From: JABWBP01 sp964522165
Lineage (GTDB): Bacteria > Calditrichota > Calditrichia > RBG-13-44-9 > J075
Assembly: GCA_964522165.1 (NCBI GenBank)
Contig: CAZFVV010000013.1
Span: 1-64,000 of the forward strand
DNA length: 64,000 nucleotides
Reading direction: 5' to 3'
The notes beneath the pieces are model-generated. The model was not told where the DNA came from. It ran no database searches and was given only the letters and a program-made list of their open reading frames with translations. Positions within the stretch are counted from its first letter, which is position 1. The number at the start of each line of letters is the position of its first letter. Both the position numbers and the translations under genes were made by a program. Below are positions 34,654 through 42,957 of the stretch, one piece after another.

Positions 34654-35697
34654 ATGAACAAGAACAACCTGTTTTTTCCGGTACTCCTGGCGCTGGCGGC
34701 AGCGGCGGGCAGCGTTTTTGCGGGGGAGAACCGGGCGTCTTCCGGCAGTTTGGACCTCCCGGTGCGCGGCTATGGCCTCAGCATCGGCAACTCCGCCAAT
34801 TTTAGCGGGCTGCGAATCAATTTCCGCGATAAACACGTGGAGCGCATTAACGGCGTCAACCTCACCATTTGGCGTTCCGATCAAAACAAAGCGGCGGTGG
34901 TCAACGGTCTGTCGCTGAGCTTGCTGCATGAAGCGGGGGAATTGAACGGGATTTCTTTGGGCGCGTTAGGGATGGGCGCGGAGCGAAAAATGCACGGGGT
35001 TAACTTAGGGGTGGTGGGAATCGGTGCGGGAGAATCCCTGGCCGGGGTAAATATCGGCGGAATCGGCCTGGGCGCGGGAGGAGACGTCAGCGGGATTTCC
35101 CTGGGGGGAATCGGGGTGGGCGCCGGCGGAAACCTGAAGGGGATTAACTTCGGCGGAATTGGCGCGGGGGCGGGCGGCAACGTGCGCTGGATTACCATCG
35201 GCGGGCTGGGCGCGGGGGCCGGCAGGGATATGTTGGGCTTGAATATTGGCGGCCTGGGAGTGGGCGCGGGAAGAGATTTAACCGGGATCAGCTTTGCGCT
35301 GCTCGGTGCGGGTGCGGGGAGGGACATGAGCGGGATTAACCTCGCAGGAATCGGGGTACTCAGCGGGAACGCGCTGCGCGGCATTTCCTTTGGCGGAATT
35401 GGCGCCGGGGCCCCCCGGGTGCAGGGATTGGCGATTGGGGGAGTGGGCGCCGGGGGCGTTTACCTGGATGGAATTATATTAGCCGGGGCCTTTGTCACCG
35501 TCACCGATGACGGCCGGTTGCGGGGTTTCAGCGCCAGCGCTTTCAATCAAATCAAAGGAACCCAGAGCGGCGTCACCCTGGGCATCGTGAACTACGCCCG
35601 GCGGCTGAACGGCGTGCAGATCGGGGTGATCAACTACGTGCGCGACAACCCCAAATTCCTCAAAGTGCTGCCGGTTTTGAACGTTCATTTCGATTGA
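34654..35697 (+). CDS. LA_2272-type surface repeat protein
   Basis: The protein has 347 residues with a signal peptide ('MNKNNLFFPVLLALAAAAGSVFA'). Almost all of the rest consists of tandem 17-18-residue units of the form 'G(I/V)x(I/F)GGIG(V/A)GAG(G/R)(D/N)(L/M)xG', about twelve copies from residue 75 to 290. It ends in 'GVTLGIVNYARRLNGVQIGVINYVRDNP', the conserved terminus of the LA_2272 family of surface repeat proteins first named in Leptospira. A regular beta-solenoid or barrel-like outer-membrane structure is likely. The function is unknown. The frame upstream of 34654 reads through palindromic repeats and is not part of the gene. A strong terminator follows. Confidence 0.82.
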   Translation: MNKNNLFFPVLLALAAAAGSVFAGENRASSGSLDLPVRGYGLSIGNSANFSGLRINFRDKHVERINGVNLTIWRSDQNKAAVVNGLSLSLLHEAGELNGISLGALGMGAERKMHGVNLGVVGIGAGESLAGVNIGGIGLGAGGDVSGISLGGIGVGAGGNLKGINFGGIGAGAGGNVRWITIGGLGAGAGRDMLGLNIGGLGVGAGRDLTGISFALLGAGAGRDMSGINLAGIGVLSGNALRGISFGGIGAGAPRVQGLAIGGVGAGGVYLDGIILAGAFVTVTDDGRLRGFSASAFNQIKGTQSGVTLGIVNYARRLNGVQIGVINYVRDNPKFLKVLPVLNVHFD

Positions 35698-35700
35698 ATT

Positions 35701-35760
35701 AAGACCTCAAAGGTTTCATGGCGGAGCATCCCTCTGGGAAAAACCTTTGAGGTCTTTTTT
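35701..35760 (+). terminator. Rho-independent terminator after the surface repeat gene
   Basis: Sixteen-base perfect arms (AAGACCTCAAAGGTTT at 35701-35716; AAACCTTTGAGGTCTT at 35741-35756) are followed by a run of six T. The large loop (24 nt) is itself partly self-complementary. It lies four bases after the stop and just before the ribosome-binding site of the next gene. Confidence 0.85.
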
Positions 35761-35771
35761 AAGGAGGAACC

Positions 35772-36542
35772 ATGCCCAAATCAATATCTCATTTACTGTT
35801 TTTCCTGATCGCGCTGGCGCTCGTTTCCTTTGCGGGTTGCCAAAAGGTCGCCCAACCCTCCGAAAATCCCCCCATGGAAGGCTTCAACCTCAAAGATTCC
35901 GATCCCAAGGCCATGGAGATCGCCGACCAGGTGATGGCGGCCCTGGGGGGGCGCAAGAATTGGGATGATACCCGTTACATCGCCTGGAATTTCTTCGGGA
36001 GACGGCGGCACGTATGGGACAAATGGAGCGGCAACCTGCGCATGGAGAGCAAGGATTTGCTGGTGCTGATGAATCTGCACACCGGCCAGGGGCGCGCCTG
36101 GGAAAACGGGCAGGAGGTCGCCCATCCCGATTCCCTGGCGGAACGCCTGAAATTCGCCAAAAGCGCCTGGATTAACGACGGCTACTGGCTGCTCATGCCC
36201 TATAAATTGAAGGATACCGGGGTGACCTTGAAATACATAGGAGAAACCACAATGGAGAATTACGGCTCCTGCGATATTCTCCAGCTTACTTTCGAATACG
36301 TGGGGGACACGCCGCAAAATAAATATTGGGTATATGTCAACCGGGAGAGCAAATTGGTGGTGTACTGGTCTTATTTCAGCGACGCGGGGGATAGCGAGCC
36401 GCGTATTTCCACTCCCTGGGACGGCTGGCAGCGTTACGGCAATATTATGCTCTCCGGCGACCGCGGCCCCAACCGCCAGCTCAGCGAGATTGGAGTGTTT
36501 TCCGAACTGCCGGAATCGGTGTTTACCAGCCCGGCGCCGTAG
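35772..36542 (+). CDS. Outer-membrane lipoprotein, LolA-like fold suspected
   Basis: The protein has 256 residues. Signal and lipobox 'ALVSFAGC' (Cys23) make it a lipoprotein. The mature part begins with 'DSDPKAMEIADQVMAALGGRKNWDDTRYIAWNFFGRRRHVWDKWSGNLRME', a pattern of helix then curved beta-sheet as in LolA/LolB-like and DUF6503-type proteins. Later segments 'WINDGYWLLMPYKLKDTGVTLKYIG' and 'KYWVYVNRESKLVVYWSYFSD' continue the sheet. No catalytic motif is seen. AAGGAGG precedes the ATG at 35772. A role in envelope lipid or lipoprotein handling is only inferred from fold resemblance. Confidence 0.65.
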   Translation: MPKSISHLLFFLIALALVSFAGCQKVAQPSENPPMEGFNLKDSDPKAMEIADQVMAALGGRKNWDDTRYIAWNFFGRRRHVWDKWSGNLRMESKDLLVLMNLHTGQGRAWENGQEVAHPDSLAERLKFAKSAWINDGYWLLMPYKLKDTGVTLKYIGETTMENYGSCDILQLTFEYVGDTPQNKYWVYVNRESKLVVYWSYFSDAGDSEPRISTPWDGWQRYGNIMLSGDRGPNRQLSEIGVFSELPESVFTSPAP

Positions 36543-36787
36543 GAGTTGGATGGGCAGTAGGCGGTAGGCAGGAGCAGGGGCAAGAGCAGGGGTAGGGCGT
36601 TTTTAATTGGCAATTGGCAATTTTGGGGGAGCAGGAGCAGGGCGTTTTTAATTGGCAATTGCCAATTAGCAATTGCCAATTACGAGGCAGGGGGGCAGTA
36701 GGCAAATGGTGGAGCTAAAAATTGCCCTTTGCTTACTGCCCCCTGCTCCTGCCCCTGCTCCTGCCCCTGCTCCTGCCCCCTTGCCCC
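36543..36787. repeat. Composite direct and inverted repeat between convergent genes
   Basis: A GCAGGAGCAGGGGC-type block near 36568 faces a CTGCTCCTGCCC block (three 12-bp units, about 36737-36780) in opposite orientation. Between them a segment of about 30 bp (GAGCAGG...GGGCGTTTTTAATTGGCAATTG) occurs twice (near 36585 and 36630), each followed by CAATTGG/CAATTGC heptads. The whole could form a long hairpin and may serve as a two-way terminator for the converging genes. Confidence 0.75.
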
Positions 36788-38962
36788 TCATACCGACCAC
36801 TCCCGCATATCGTACTCCGCGATGGGCACTTCGATCTCGATGATTTTGGTATGGGGAAAGATCTCTACCTGCTGGCCGTTTTGTTTGATAATCAGTTGGA
36901 AGCCGAATAAATCTCCTTTTTCCAATCCCAGGTCCTTAAAGGAAAGCGCCGCTTCGAAAATTTTCCCCATTTTGAAGGTAGGGTTAAGAAAAGCGCTCTC
37001 CACGGTTTCCTTCTGGGGCGCGAATTTTTCGATCACCCCGCGCAGGGGGGAGATGACCACGGTAATTTGCCGGGGCGTTTTTCCGGCGATGACGAATTCA
37101 TACATCATATCCGGTTTTTGGGAAAAGTCGATCCGGAAATAGAAATGCTCCGCGTCGAAGCCTAAGTAGAATTTGTCGATGATCCGGGAGACCTGGTGCA
37201 TGGCGGTCTGCACGTTCTTGCTGCCGTCGTACACCGCCGCGCCCACCCATTCGTAAAAATGGCTCACCTGCCCGTCGATCACCGGTTTGATGAAATTCAG
37301 CGGCCGGATGGAGCCGAAACGGTCGAAATGGGTGCGTTTGATGGTCTGGTAGAGCGCCGCGGGAATCTCCGCCCCGGCGATGTCGTACACTTTCATCAAA
37401 TGCTCCCGGAAGAGCTGGTCGAATTCCAGGTCCTGCACGGAGGAGTGGTCGTCTCCGTACCACCAGCACCAGTCCGACCCTTCGGCAATGTAAATTTGCT
37501 CCCAGGCTTCGGCCAACATCTGCGGGGTGAGCACGCCCTCTTTTTCCCGCTCGACCAGGAAATCGCGCACCTGCTTCAGCAAATCCCAGGCGCGATTGTC
37601 TTCTTCCGCCCCGATCCAGATGTTGAAATTGCTGTTGATCCAGCTTCCCGGGTGCAGGGAATAGAGCGCCGGGGTTTCCGGGGAGAGATCCAGGAATTCG
37701 CTGAAGGTGCGGGTTTGCAGCCAATCTTCCCCGGAAATGCGCCGGTAGAGGTGGCGCATAAACACCCTGCCGTCATGGGGATAATGCTCCCAGCAGTTTT
37801 CGCCGTCTAAGATGACCGAAACGAGGTGGCTGCGCAGCGCGTTCTCCCCGCCCTCGTCGATGATGCGTTGGCGAACGGCGTAGAGGCGCCCTAAGAAATC
37901 GTCCACCGCGCGTTCCTCCTCCCAATTGTTGTACACGAAGCCGATGGTATCGGAGAGGTAATGGTCGCGAAAGAAAACGGAAATCACCCGGCTGCCGCTC
38001 TGGAAGCGGTGGGGTTGGTAAATCCGGTTGGGATGGTATTTTTCCCGCAGGCTCTTGGCCAGGATGGCTTCGTCGGTGGCCATCCAGCGGATATTCTGGC
38101 GGGCGATGAGCAGGGCGGTATCCGCGGAAACGCTGCCCTCGGAAGGCCAGACCCCCGCGGGCTTGCGCCCGAACAGCTTCTCGAAATAGGCCAGGCCCCG
38201 TTGCAATTGTGTTTCCGCGTCTTCCGGGTGGCTGAAGTGCTTTTGGGGCAGCAGGCAGTCCGGGTTGGACTCCCGGGCCACGTTGGTGTTGATCAGCAGC
38301 GGCAGAATGGGATGATAAAAGGGGCTGGTGGACAGCTCGATCTGCCCCGACTCCCACATGCGCTTGTGCGCTGGAATGATGTCGGCCAGGATTTTACGGG
38401 ATTCTTCCAACAACACCGCTTTATCAGCTTCCGAAAAATGGCGCTCCTTCTCGAATAACTGCCGGATGGCCGGGCGCTGGCGGCTGACCTGCCCGATCCA
38501 GGTCAAATTATACCATACCTGCAAATCCCGGTAATCCTGCTCGCTGAAATGCTCGGCGCGGTCCTTGACCGGGGTGTAGGGCGATTCGTATTTGTATTTC
38601 AAATAGAGTTCGTAATAGCGCTGGTAGGGCTTGATCATGTGTTGGGCGTTGGCGAGGAAGAAATTCTCCAAAATGGCTTCCTTCTCTTCCTTGCCAAGCT
38701 GTCCGGCAGGGATTTCCGTGAGCATCCAGATATTATCTTTTGCGCCCTTCTCAACATAATCCTGTAATTGCAGCAGTAGGGAGGGCACCAGGTTGATGTT
38801 TTGCTTGATCGCGGGAAACTCTTCCAGGATCAGCAGCATGTCCAGGTAGTCTTTCACCCCGTGAAAGCGCACCCAGGGCATGTGATAAGCGCCTTTGGCG
38901 TTCTTATAATAGGGTTGATGCTGGTGCCAGAGAAATGCCAGGTTCAATTTTTCGGTTGCCAT
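36788..38962 (-). CDS. Glycoside hydrolase family 57 (alpha-glucan-acting)
   Basis: The protein has 724 residues and no signal peptide, so it is cytoplasmic. GH57 motifs are present: 'LAFLWHQHQPYY' (residues 9-19), 'ELSTSPFYHPILPLL' (209-223), 'GVWPSEGSVS' with the nucleophile Glu275, and 'RWMATDEAIL' with the acid/base Asp297. This fold covers 4-alpha-glucanotransferase, amylopullulanase and branching enzymes. The C-terminal ~250 residues ('FDRFGSIRPLNFIKPVIDGQVSHFYEWVGAAVYDG', then a beta-rich domain) resemble the amylopullulanase-like group, in which this terminal domain binds glucan. Precise activity cannot be assigned. The upstream spacer contains CAATTGC heptads. Confidence 0.9.
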   Translation of the reverse strand: MATEKLNLAFLWHQHQPYYKNAKGAYHMPWVRFHGVKDYLDMLLILEEFPAIKQNINLVPSLLLQLQDYVEKGAKDNIWMLTEIPAGQLGKEEKEAILENFFLANAQHMIKPYQRYYELYLKYKYESPYTPVKDRAEHFSEQDYRDLQVWYNLTWIGQVSRQRPAIRQLFEKERHFSEADKAVLLEESRKILADIIPAHKRMWESGQIELSTSPFYHPILPLLINTNVARESNPDCLLPQKHFSHPEDAETQLQRGLAYFEKLFGRKPAGVWPSEGSVSADTALLIARQNIRWMATDEAILAKSLREKYHPNRIYQPHRFQSGSRVISVFFRDHYLSDTIGFVYNNWEEERAVDDFLGRLYAVRQRIIDEGGENALRSHLVSVILDGENCWEHYPHDGRVFMRHLYRRISGEDWLQTRTFSEFLDLSPETPALYSLHPGSWINSNFNIWIGAEEDNRAWDLLKQVRDFLVEREKEGVLTPQMLAEAWEQIYIAEGSDWCWWYGDDHSSVQDLEFDQLFREHLMKVYDIAGAEIPAALYQTIKRTHFDRFGSIRPLNFIKPVIDGQVSHFYEWVGAAVYDGSKNVQTAMHQVSRIIDKFYLGFDAEHFYFRIDFSQKPDMMYEFVIAGKTPRQITVVISPLRGVIEKFAPQKETVESAFLNPTFKMGKIFEAALSFKDLGLEKGDLFGFQLIIKQNGQQVEIFPHTKIIEIEVPIAEYDMREWSV

Positions 38963-39006
38963 AGATACGATCCTTTACTCCATAGTTTTAATTGCCAATT
39001 GCCAAT

Positions 39007-40479
39007 TCAATCTTTTTTCCCCCCGGAAAGCCGGCTGGCAACGGCGCGCCGTTCCGCCGGGGTAATCACCCCGAACAGGCAATACCCAAACGCCGCCATT
39101 ATGATCGCCGCCCGCAGCCAGAAGTTTAAATCGAACAAATAATATACGCTCATCAGCAGCAGGATCAAGCCCAATAATTTCCCTAACCGCCCCCATTCGA
39201 TGGGGAGAGGATAAATCCGCTGGGAAACGATGAGAATGGAGAGAGTCATCACCGCGTAGCTGAGCAGGGTGGCCCAGGCCGCCCCCCAGAAACTGTTCAG
39301 CAGCGGGAGCAGGATGATGTTGGCGGCGACGTTGACCAGCGCCCCGCAGCCGGTGAATATGGCCATGTATTTACTCTCTTTTTTGATATAAAAACCGGGC
39401 GTGAGGATTACGTACATCCCGTACAACAGGTAGGAAAGCAGAATGATGGGGATGATGGGGATGCCCGCCCAGTAACTGCGCTCGCTGAGGATGTAAAATT
39501 TGCCGAAATAGTGATAGGTAAGAATATCGTAGATGAAATAACAGCCTGCCAGCACGATCAGCCCGGCGCCCAGTGTCATGTAGGTGAGCACTTTCGCATA
39601 AATCTGCCGGGCGTTCTCCTGCTTGGCGATTTTCAGGAAAAAGGGCTGCCAGGCGTTGCGGAAAGCGGTGATCACCAACAGCAACATGGTTCCGAAGCGG
39701 TAACTGGCGCTGTAGGTCGCCAGCGCCTCCTTGCCTAAGTATGCGGGAACGATCAGCCGGTCGATCATCTCGATGGTCATAAAAGCGATTCCGTTGGGCA
39801 GCAGGGGCAGGCCGAAGGCCAGCATCTCCTTCCACAGGGGAAAATCGATCCGGGGGATGAGGTAGCGGGTAATAATCGGCAGCATGATCAGCAGATTGAT
39901 GATCGCGGCGACCAGGCTGGTATAGAAAATGCCCATCACCCCCATGCGCAGGATCACCACGAACAAAATATTGAAAACCAGCTCCAGCGCAAAGCGGATG
40001 CTTTTGAAAACCGTGAACTGGATCGATTTTTCCTCCGCCCGCAGGATCAGGTAGGGCAGGTTTCCCAGGGCGTCGAAGAACAGGATCGCCCCGGCCAGGC
40101 GGATGAGGGGAGCGTACGCCGGGCTTTTCAGAATCCACTCGCCCACCTCGGCGCTGAAAAGGATCACTAACAGCGTGGTGAGCACGCTGGTAAGCATGGT
40201 AATAAAAAAGGTGGTGGAAAAAACCGTCTGGCGGTCCCGCTCTCCTAAGAAAAAGTAGCGCAGCATCGCGGAATCCATCCCGTAGAGGTACACGAAATTC
40301 ATGAACGCGATGAAGGTGTACACGATGGTATAATCCCCGTAGTCGCCCTGGGAGGGGATGTAGGTGAAATTGGTGTAAATAGGAATGAGAATAAAGCCGG
40401 GAAGCCGCTGGATGACGGTGCCGACGGCGTAGATGGCGGAGTGGCGGGCCAGCCCGGAGAGTTGTTTGAATATGCTCAT
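39007..40479 (-). CDS. Polysaccharide/lipid flippase (oligosaccharide flippase family)
   Basis: Integral membrane protein of 490 residues with about 14 hydrophobic helices and an N-terminal 'LARHSAIYAVGTVIQRLPGFILIPIYTNFTYIPSQGDYGDYTI', typical of Wzx/MurJ-like exporters in the MOP superfamily. These flip undecaprenyl-linked glycans across the inner membrane for O-antigen, capsule or similar polymers. No polymerase or ligase genes adjoin. It is downstream of the MBL hydrolase gene on the same strand, separated by a spacer of about 140 bp rich in GTCATT-type repeats, so a separate transcript is possible. Confidence 0.88.
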   Translation of the reverse strand: MSIFKQLSGLARHSAIYAVGTVIQRLPGFILIPIYTNFTYIPSQGDYGDYTIVYTFIAFMNFVYLYGMDSAMLRYFFLGERDRQTVFSTTFFITMLTSVLTTLLVILFSAEVGEWILKSPAYAPLIRLAGAILFFDALGNLPYLILRAEEKSIQFTVFKSIRFALELVFNILFVVILRMGVMGIFYTSLVAAIINLLIMLPIITRYLIPRIDFPLWKEMLAFGLPLLPNGIAFMTIEMIDRLIVPAYLGKEALATYSASYRFGTMLLLVITAFRNAWQPFFLKIAKQENARQIYAKVLTYMTLGAGLIVLAGCYFIYDILTYHYFGKFYILSERSYWAGIPIIPIILLSYLLYGMYVILTPGFYIKKESKYMAIFTGCGALVNVAANIILLPLLNSFWGAAWATLLSYAVMTLSILIVSQRIYPLPIEWGRLGKLLGLILLLMSVYYLFDLNFWLRAAIIMAAFGYCLFGVITPAERRAVASRLSGGKKD

Positions 40480-40622
40480 CAGTGCTTCGCGTCATTCATG
40501 GTCATTTGCTTCCCCAAAGGGGCTCCTTTGGAGCGGGTCATTCATAGTCATTACGCTGCGCTGTCATTGGTTTCGCGTCATTAGTGGCCATTTCGCTTCG
40601 TTGTCAACGCACTTGCCACTTT

Positions 40623-41405
40623 TCATTTTGCATTTTTCACTTCTATCCTCAGCCCGTCGTAGGCCAGGCGGATGTTCTCGGGCAGTTGCGCTTCCGCCTC
40701 CGCGTGCAGCACCCCGTGGGAAAGGTGGGTGAAATAAGTTGTCTCCGCCCCGATTTTTTGCGCTTCCCGCACCGCTTCCGCAATGGTGAAGTGGGTGGGA
40801 TGGGGTTTGTAGCGCAAGGCGCCTAAGATCAGCACTTTCAGGCCATTCAGGCGCTCGTAAGAGGATTCTGGAATCCTGCTCACGTCCGTGCAATACGCAA
40901 AATCGCCGATGCGGAAGCCCAGCACGGGCATTTCCCCGTGCCACAGGGGGATGGGAAGGATCTCCACCCCTTGAATCGAGAAAGGCCGGTCGTCTAAAAC
41001 ATGGAGGGTCAGGCGCGGAATATCGGATTGGCTGGAATCGCCCGAGAAGGCGTAGGCAAAAACCCGCCGGATATTTGCCAGGGTCTCTTCCAGGCCATAG
41101 AGCGGAATAGCGGTTCGGTGCAGAATATTAAAGCTGCGCAGGTCATCCAGCCCCAGGATGTGGTCCACGTGGTGATGGGTAAAAATTACCGCATCTATCC
41201 GCATGATACCGGCGCGGAGCATTTGCTGGCGATAGTCGATGGAGGTGTCGATCAGGATATGAACCCCGTTGAGATTAATAAATACAGAAGCGCGCAGGCG
41301 TTTATCCCGGGGATCGGCGGAACGGCACACCCGGCACTGGCAGCCGACCATCGGGACGCCGATGGAGGTTCCGCTGCCTAAAATTTCGATTTCCATATTT
41401 CCCAT
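40623..41405 (-). CDS. MBL-fold metal-dependent hydrolase (PhnP-like)
   Basis: The protein has 260 residues. It starts 'MEIEILGSGTSIGVPMVGCQCRVCRSADPRDKRLRASVFI', the PhnP/ElaC-like N-terminus with a Cys cluster that in PhnP binds structural zinc. The metal-binding core is 'IFTHHHVDHILGLDDLR' (HxHxDH) with later 'WHGEMPVLGFRIGDFAYCTDVSRIP' and 'THLSHG'. Members hydrolyse cyclic phosphate or phosphodiester bonds. No phn genes lie nearby, so a general phosphodiesterase role is more likely than phosphonate use. ATG at 41405, or alternatively 41396. It is divergent from lexA. Confidence 0.85.
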   Translation of the reverse strand: MGNMEIEILGSGTSIGVPMVGCQCRVCRSADPRDKRLRASVFINLNGVHILIDTSIDYRQQMLRAGIMRIDAVIFTHHHVDHILGLDDLRSFNILHRTAIPLYGLEETLANIRRVFAYAFSGDSSQSDIPRLTLHVLDDRPFSIQGVEILPIPLWHGEMPVLGFRIGDFAYCTDVSRIPESSYERLNGLKVLILGALRYKPHPTHFTIAEAVREAQKIGAETTYFTHLSHGVLHAEAEAQLPENIRLAYDGLRIEVKNAK

Positions 41406-41517
41406 AATCGTTCAATATTTCCGCAAAACCCGCTCTCCCGATGAAGCTGCAAAATTTACACCCTTTTACCGGCAATACCAAATCCTTTGCTACGCGCTGC
41501 TGAGTTTTGCCTGAGGT

Positions 41518-41573
41518 TCACGCATCACGTCTCACGAAATTTCGCGGCGCGCCCCGTGAAACGTGATGCGTGA
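41518..41573. repeat. Near-perfect hairpin built of heptads in the MBL-lexA spacer
   Basis: TCACGCATCACGTCTCACG (41518-41536) and CGTGAAACGTGATGCGTGA (41555-41573) are complementary over 19 bp with one mismatch. The arms are made of CACGCAT/CACGTCT heptads. It lies in a divergent spacer of 331 bp (41406-41736), so it is not acting as a terminator for either neighbour. Apart from this and the lexA promoter the spacer holds nothing recognised. Confidence 0.85.
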
Positions 41574-41625
41574 TTGTGCTTAGTAGATATAGTGAACATA
41601 TTTATATCTTTTTTTAAAATTTTGC

Positions 41626-41654
41626 TTGACAAAATCGAAAAATATGCTTACAAT
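41626..41654 (+). promoter_or_regulatory. Near-consensus sigma70 promoter of lexA
   Basis: TTGACA (41626-41631), a 17-bp spacer, then TACAAT (41649-41654), one base from perfect. The start point is predicted near 41661. GTGAAC occurs at both 41592 and 41660; it may be a LexA-type half-site for autoregulation, but the spacing and partner half are not the classical palindromes. Confidence 0.75.
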
Positions 41655-41736
41655 AGCCGTGAACCTTTGTATACCTTGTAAATTGAATGGAAATTGCTGA
41701 CAAAAAAGACCAATATCAAACTTCCAAGGAGTTGTT

Positions 41737-42354
41737 ATGAAAGGCCTTACCAAGCGGCAAGAAGACGTATTAAAATTTATTGCCGATTATTTAACGGATT
41801 TCGAGTATCCCCCCAGTTACCAGGAAATCGCCGATAAATTCGGGATTGCCTCCAAACACGGGGTGGTGCGGCATTTAGATGCCCTGGTCAAAAAAGGGTT
41901 CATCGAGAAGAGCGGCACTACCGCCCGCAGCATCCGCATCAAAGATAAGCGCTACCAACCGGTTTCCGAAGCGGCAAACCTGCCGTTGATCGGGCGGGTT
42001 TCCGCCGGTTATCCCATCTTAGCGGAGCAGAATATCGACGACTATATTGCGGTGCCGCGGCGATTGATCCGAACCGAGGGGCGCTATTTTACCCTGCGGG
42101 TGCAGGGGGAAAGTATGGTCAATGCCGGCATTTTTGACGGCGACCTGGTGATCGTTTTGTCCAGCAACGTGGCGGATCCCGGCCAGATCGTGGTGGCGCT
42201 GATCGGCGACGAAGTGACGGTCAAGCGCCTGATCATCCGCGGCAGCGAGAAATTCCTGAAAGCGGAGAATCCCGCCTACCCGGATATTCACCCCCAAAGC
42301 GAATGGCAAATCCAGGGGCGGGTGGTCGGGCTTATCCGCGAGATGCTGAACTGA
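41737..42354 (+). CDS. lexA: LexA repressor
   Basis: SOS transcriptional repressor of 205 residues. The N-terminal winged helix is 'LTKRQEDVLKFIADYLTDFEYPPSYQEIADKFGIASKHGVVRHLDALVKKG'. The autocleavage site is Ala90-Gly91 in 'GRVSAGYPILAEQ', with catalytic Ser126 in 'VQGESMVNAGIFDGD' and Lys163 in 'EVTVKRL'. All elements for RecA-stimulated self-cleavage are intact. ATG follows AAGGAG. It is transcribed from a strong promoter and followed after 64 bp by a diverged, catalytically altered LexA/UmuD-type gene. Confidence 0.97.
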   Translation: MKGLTKRQEDVLKFIADYLTDFEYPPSYQEIADKFGIASKHGVVRHLDALVKKGFIEKSGTTARSIRIKDKRYQPVSEAANLPLIGRVSAGYPILAEQNIDDYIAVPRRLIRTEGRYFTLRVQGESMVNAGIFDGDLVIVLSSNVADPGQIVVALIGDEVTVKRLIIRGSEKFLKAENPAYPDIHPQSEWQIQGRVVGLIREMLN

Positions 42355-42418
42355 GCGAAACCGAATTATGATCTCCTCGTAACAGCGTTTTGAGATAGGC
42401 TCTGAAGAAAGCTCCAAT

Positions 42419-42862
42419 ATGGATCGGGCAAAAAAGTTGAATATTTCCGCAGGATTCAGCGACGCGCAGGCGCGCGAGGAGTTCTTCCGCCTGCCCCGAG
42501 TGGAATTTCTGCTGCAAGAAACCAACCCGGCTGAAGCGGGAGAGATCGGCAAAATGGTAATGAACGAACGTTTAGAAATTGCTGACCGTTTCAGTATGGA
42601 AGTGCCGGATAGCCGCATGTCCGACGCCGGCATCCGCAAGGGCGACTATGTGGTGATTCAACGGCGCAAAAACTACCGGTCCGGCGATTTATTAGCGGTG
42701 AAATTAGGCGACAAAGCCTTGATCCGGCGGTATTTCCCCACCGCCAACCGCATCCGCTTAGAATGCGCCACTCCCGACCGGCAGACCATGATCTTAGATA
42801 TGGATACGCCGGGGTTTGTCATTCTGGGGTGCGTGGTGCAGGTCATTCGGGAAATAGGGTGA
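42419..42862 (+). CDS. LexA/UmuD-like S24 domain protein lacking the catalytic dyad
   Basis: The protein has 147 residues and no helix-turn-helix. Residues 48-147 align with the peptidase domain of LexA ('FSMEVPDSRMSDAGIRKGDYVVI', 'SGDLLAVKLGDKALIRRYF', 'VILGCVVQVIREIG'). The serine position is Arg66 and the lysine position Arg103; their 37-residue spacing equals Ser126-Lys163 of the adjacent LexA, so the alignment is secure. A Ser at 65 is one place off. An Ala40-Gly41 pair in 'AEAGEIG' sits where LexA and UmuD are cleaved. It may be a non-cleaving dimer partner of LexA, or a substrate in trans. Probably co-transcribed with lexA. No umuC-like polymerase is next to it. The function is not known. 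Confidence 0.8.
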   Translation: MDRAKKLNISAGFSDAQAREEFFRLPRVEFLLQETNPAEAGEIGKMVMNERLEIADRFSMEVPDSRMSDAGIRKGDYVVIQRRKNYRSGDLLAVKLGDKALIRRYFPTANRIRLECATPDRQTMILDMDTPGFVILGCVVQVIREIG

Positions 42863-42907
42863 GACGTGAAACGTAAAACTTAAAACGTAATGCGTAATGC
42901 GTAACTG
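42859..42907. repeat. Seven perfect-phase heptads starting at a stop codon
   Basis: GTGAGAC, GTGAAAC, GTAAAAC, TTAAAAC, GTAATGC, GTAATGC, GTAACTG follow each other without slip. The TGA in the first unit is the stop of the LexA-like gene. A partial complementary arm (GCGTATTACGGTTCAC) follows to about 42932. Confidence 0.9.
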
Positions 42908-42957
42908 TTGGAGTATTGCGTATTACGGTTCACATCAAAACCAATCGGAGGTTCGCG

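Noticed and set aside
36722..37142. Plus-strand frames opposite the end of the GH57 gene
   Set aside because: They are composed of translated 12-bp repeats and antisense of a sure gene.
42859..42932. CRISPR-like array
   Set aside because: Units are only 7 bp with no unique spacers, and no cas genes are present.
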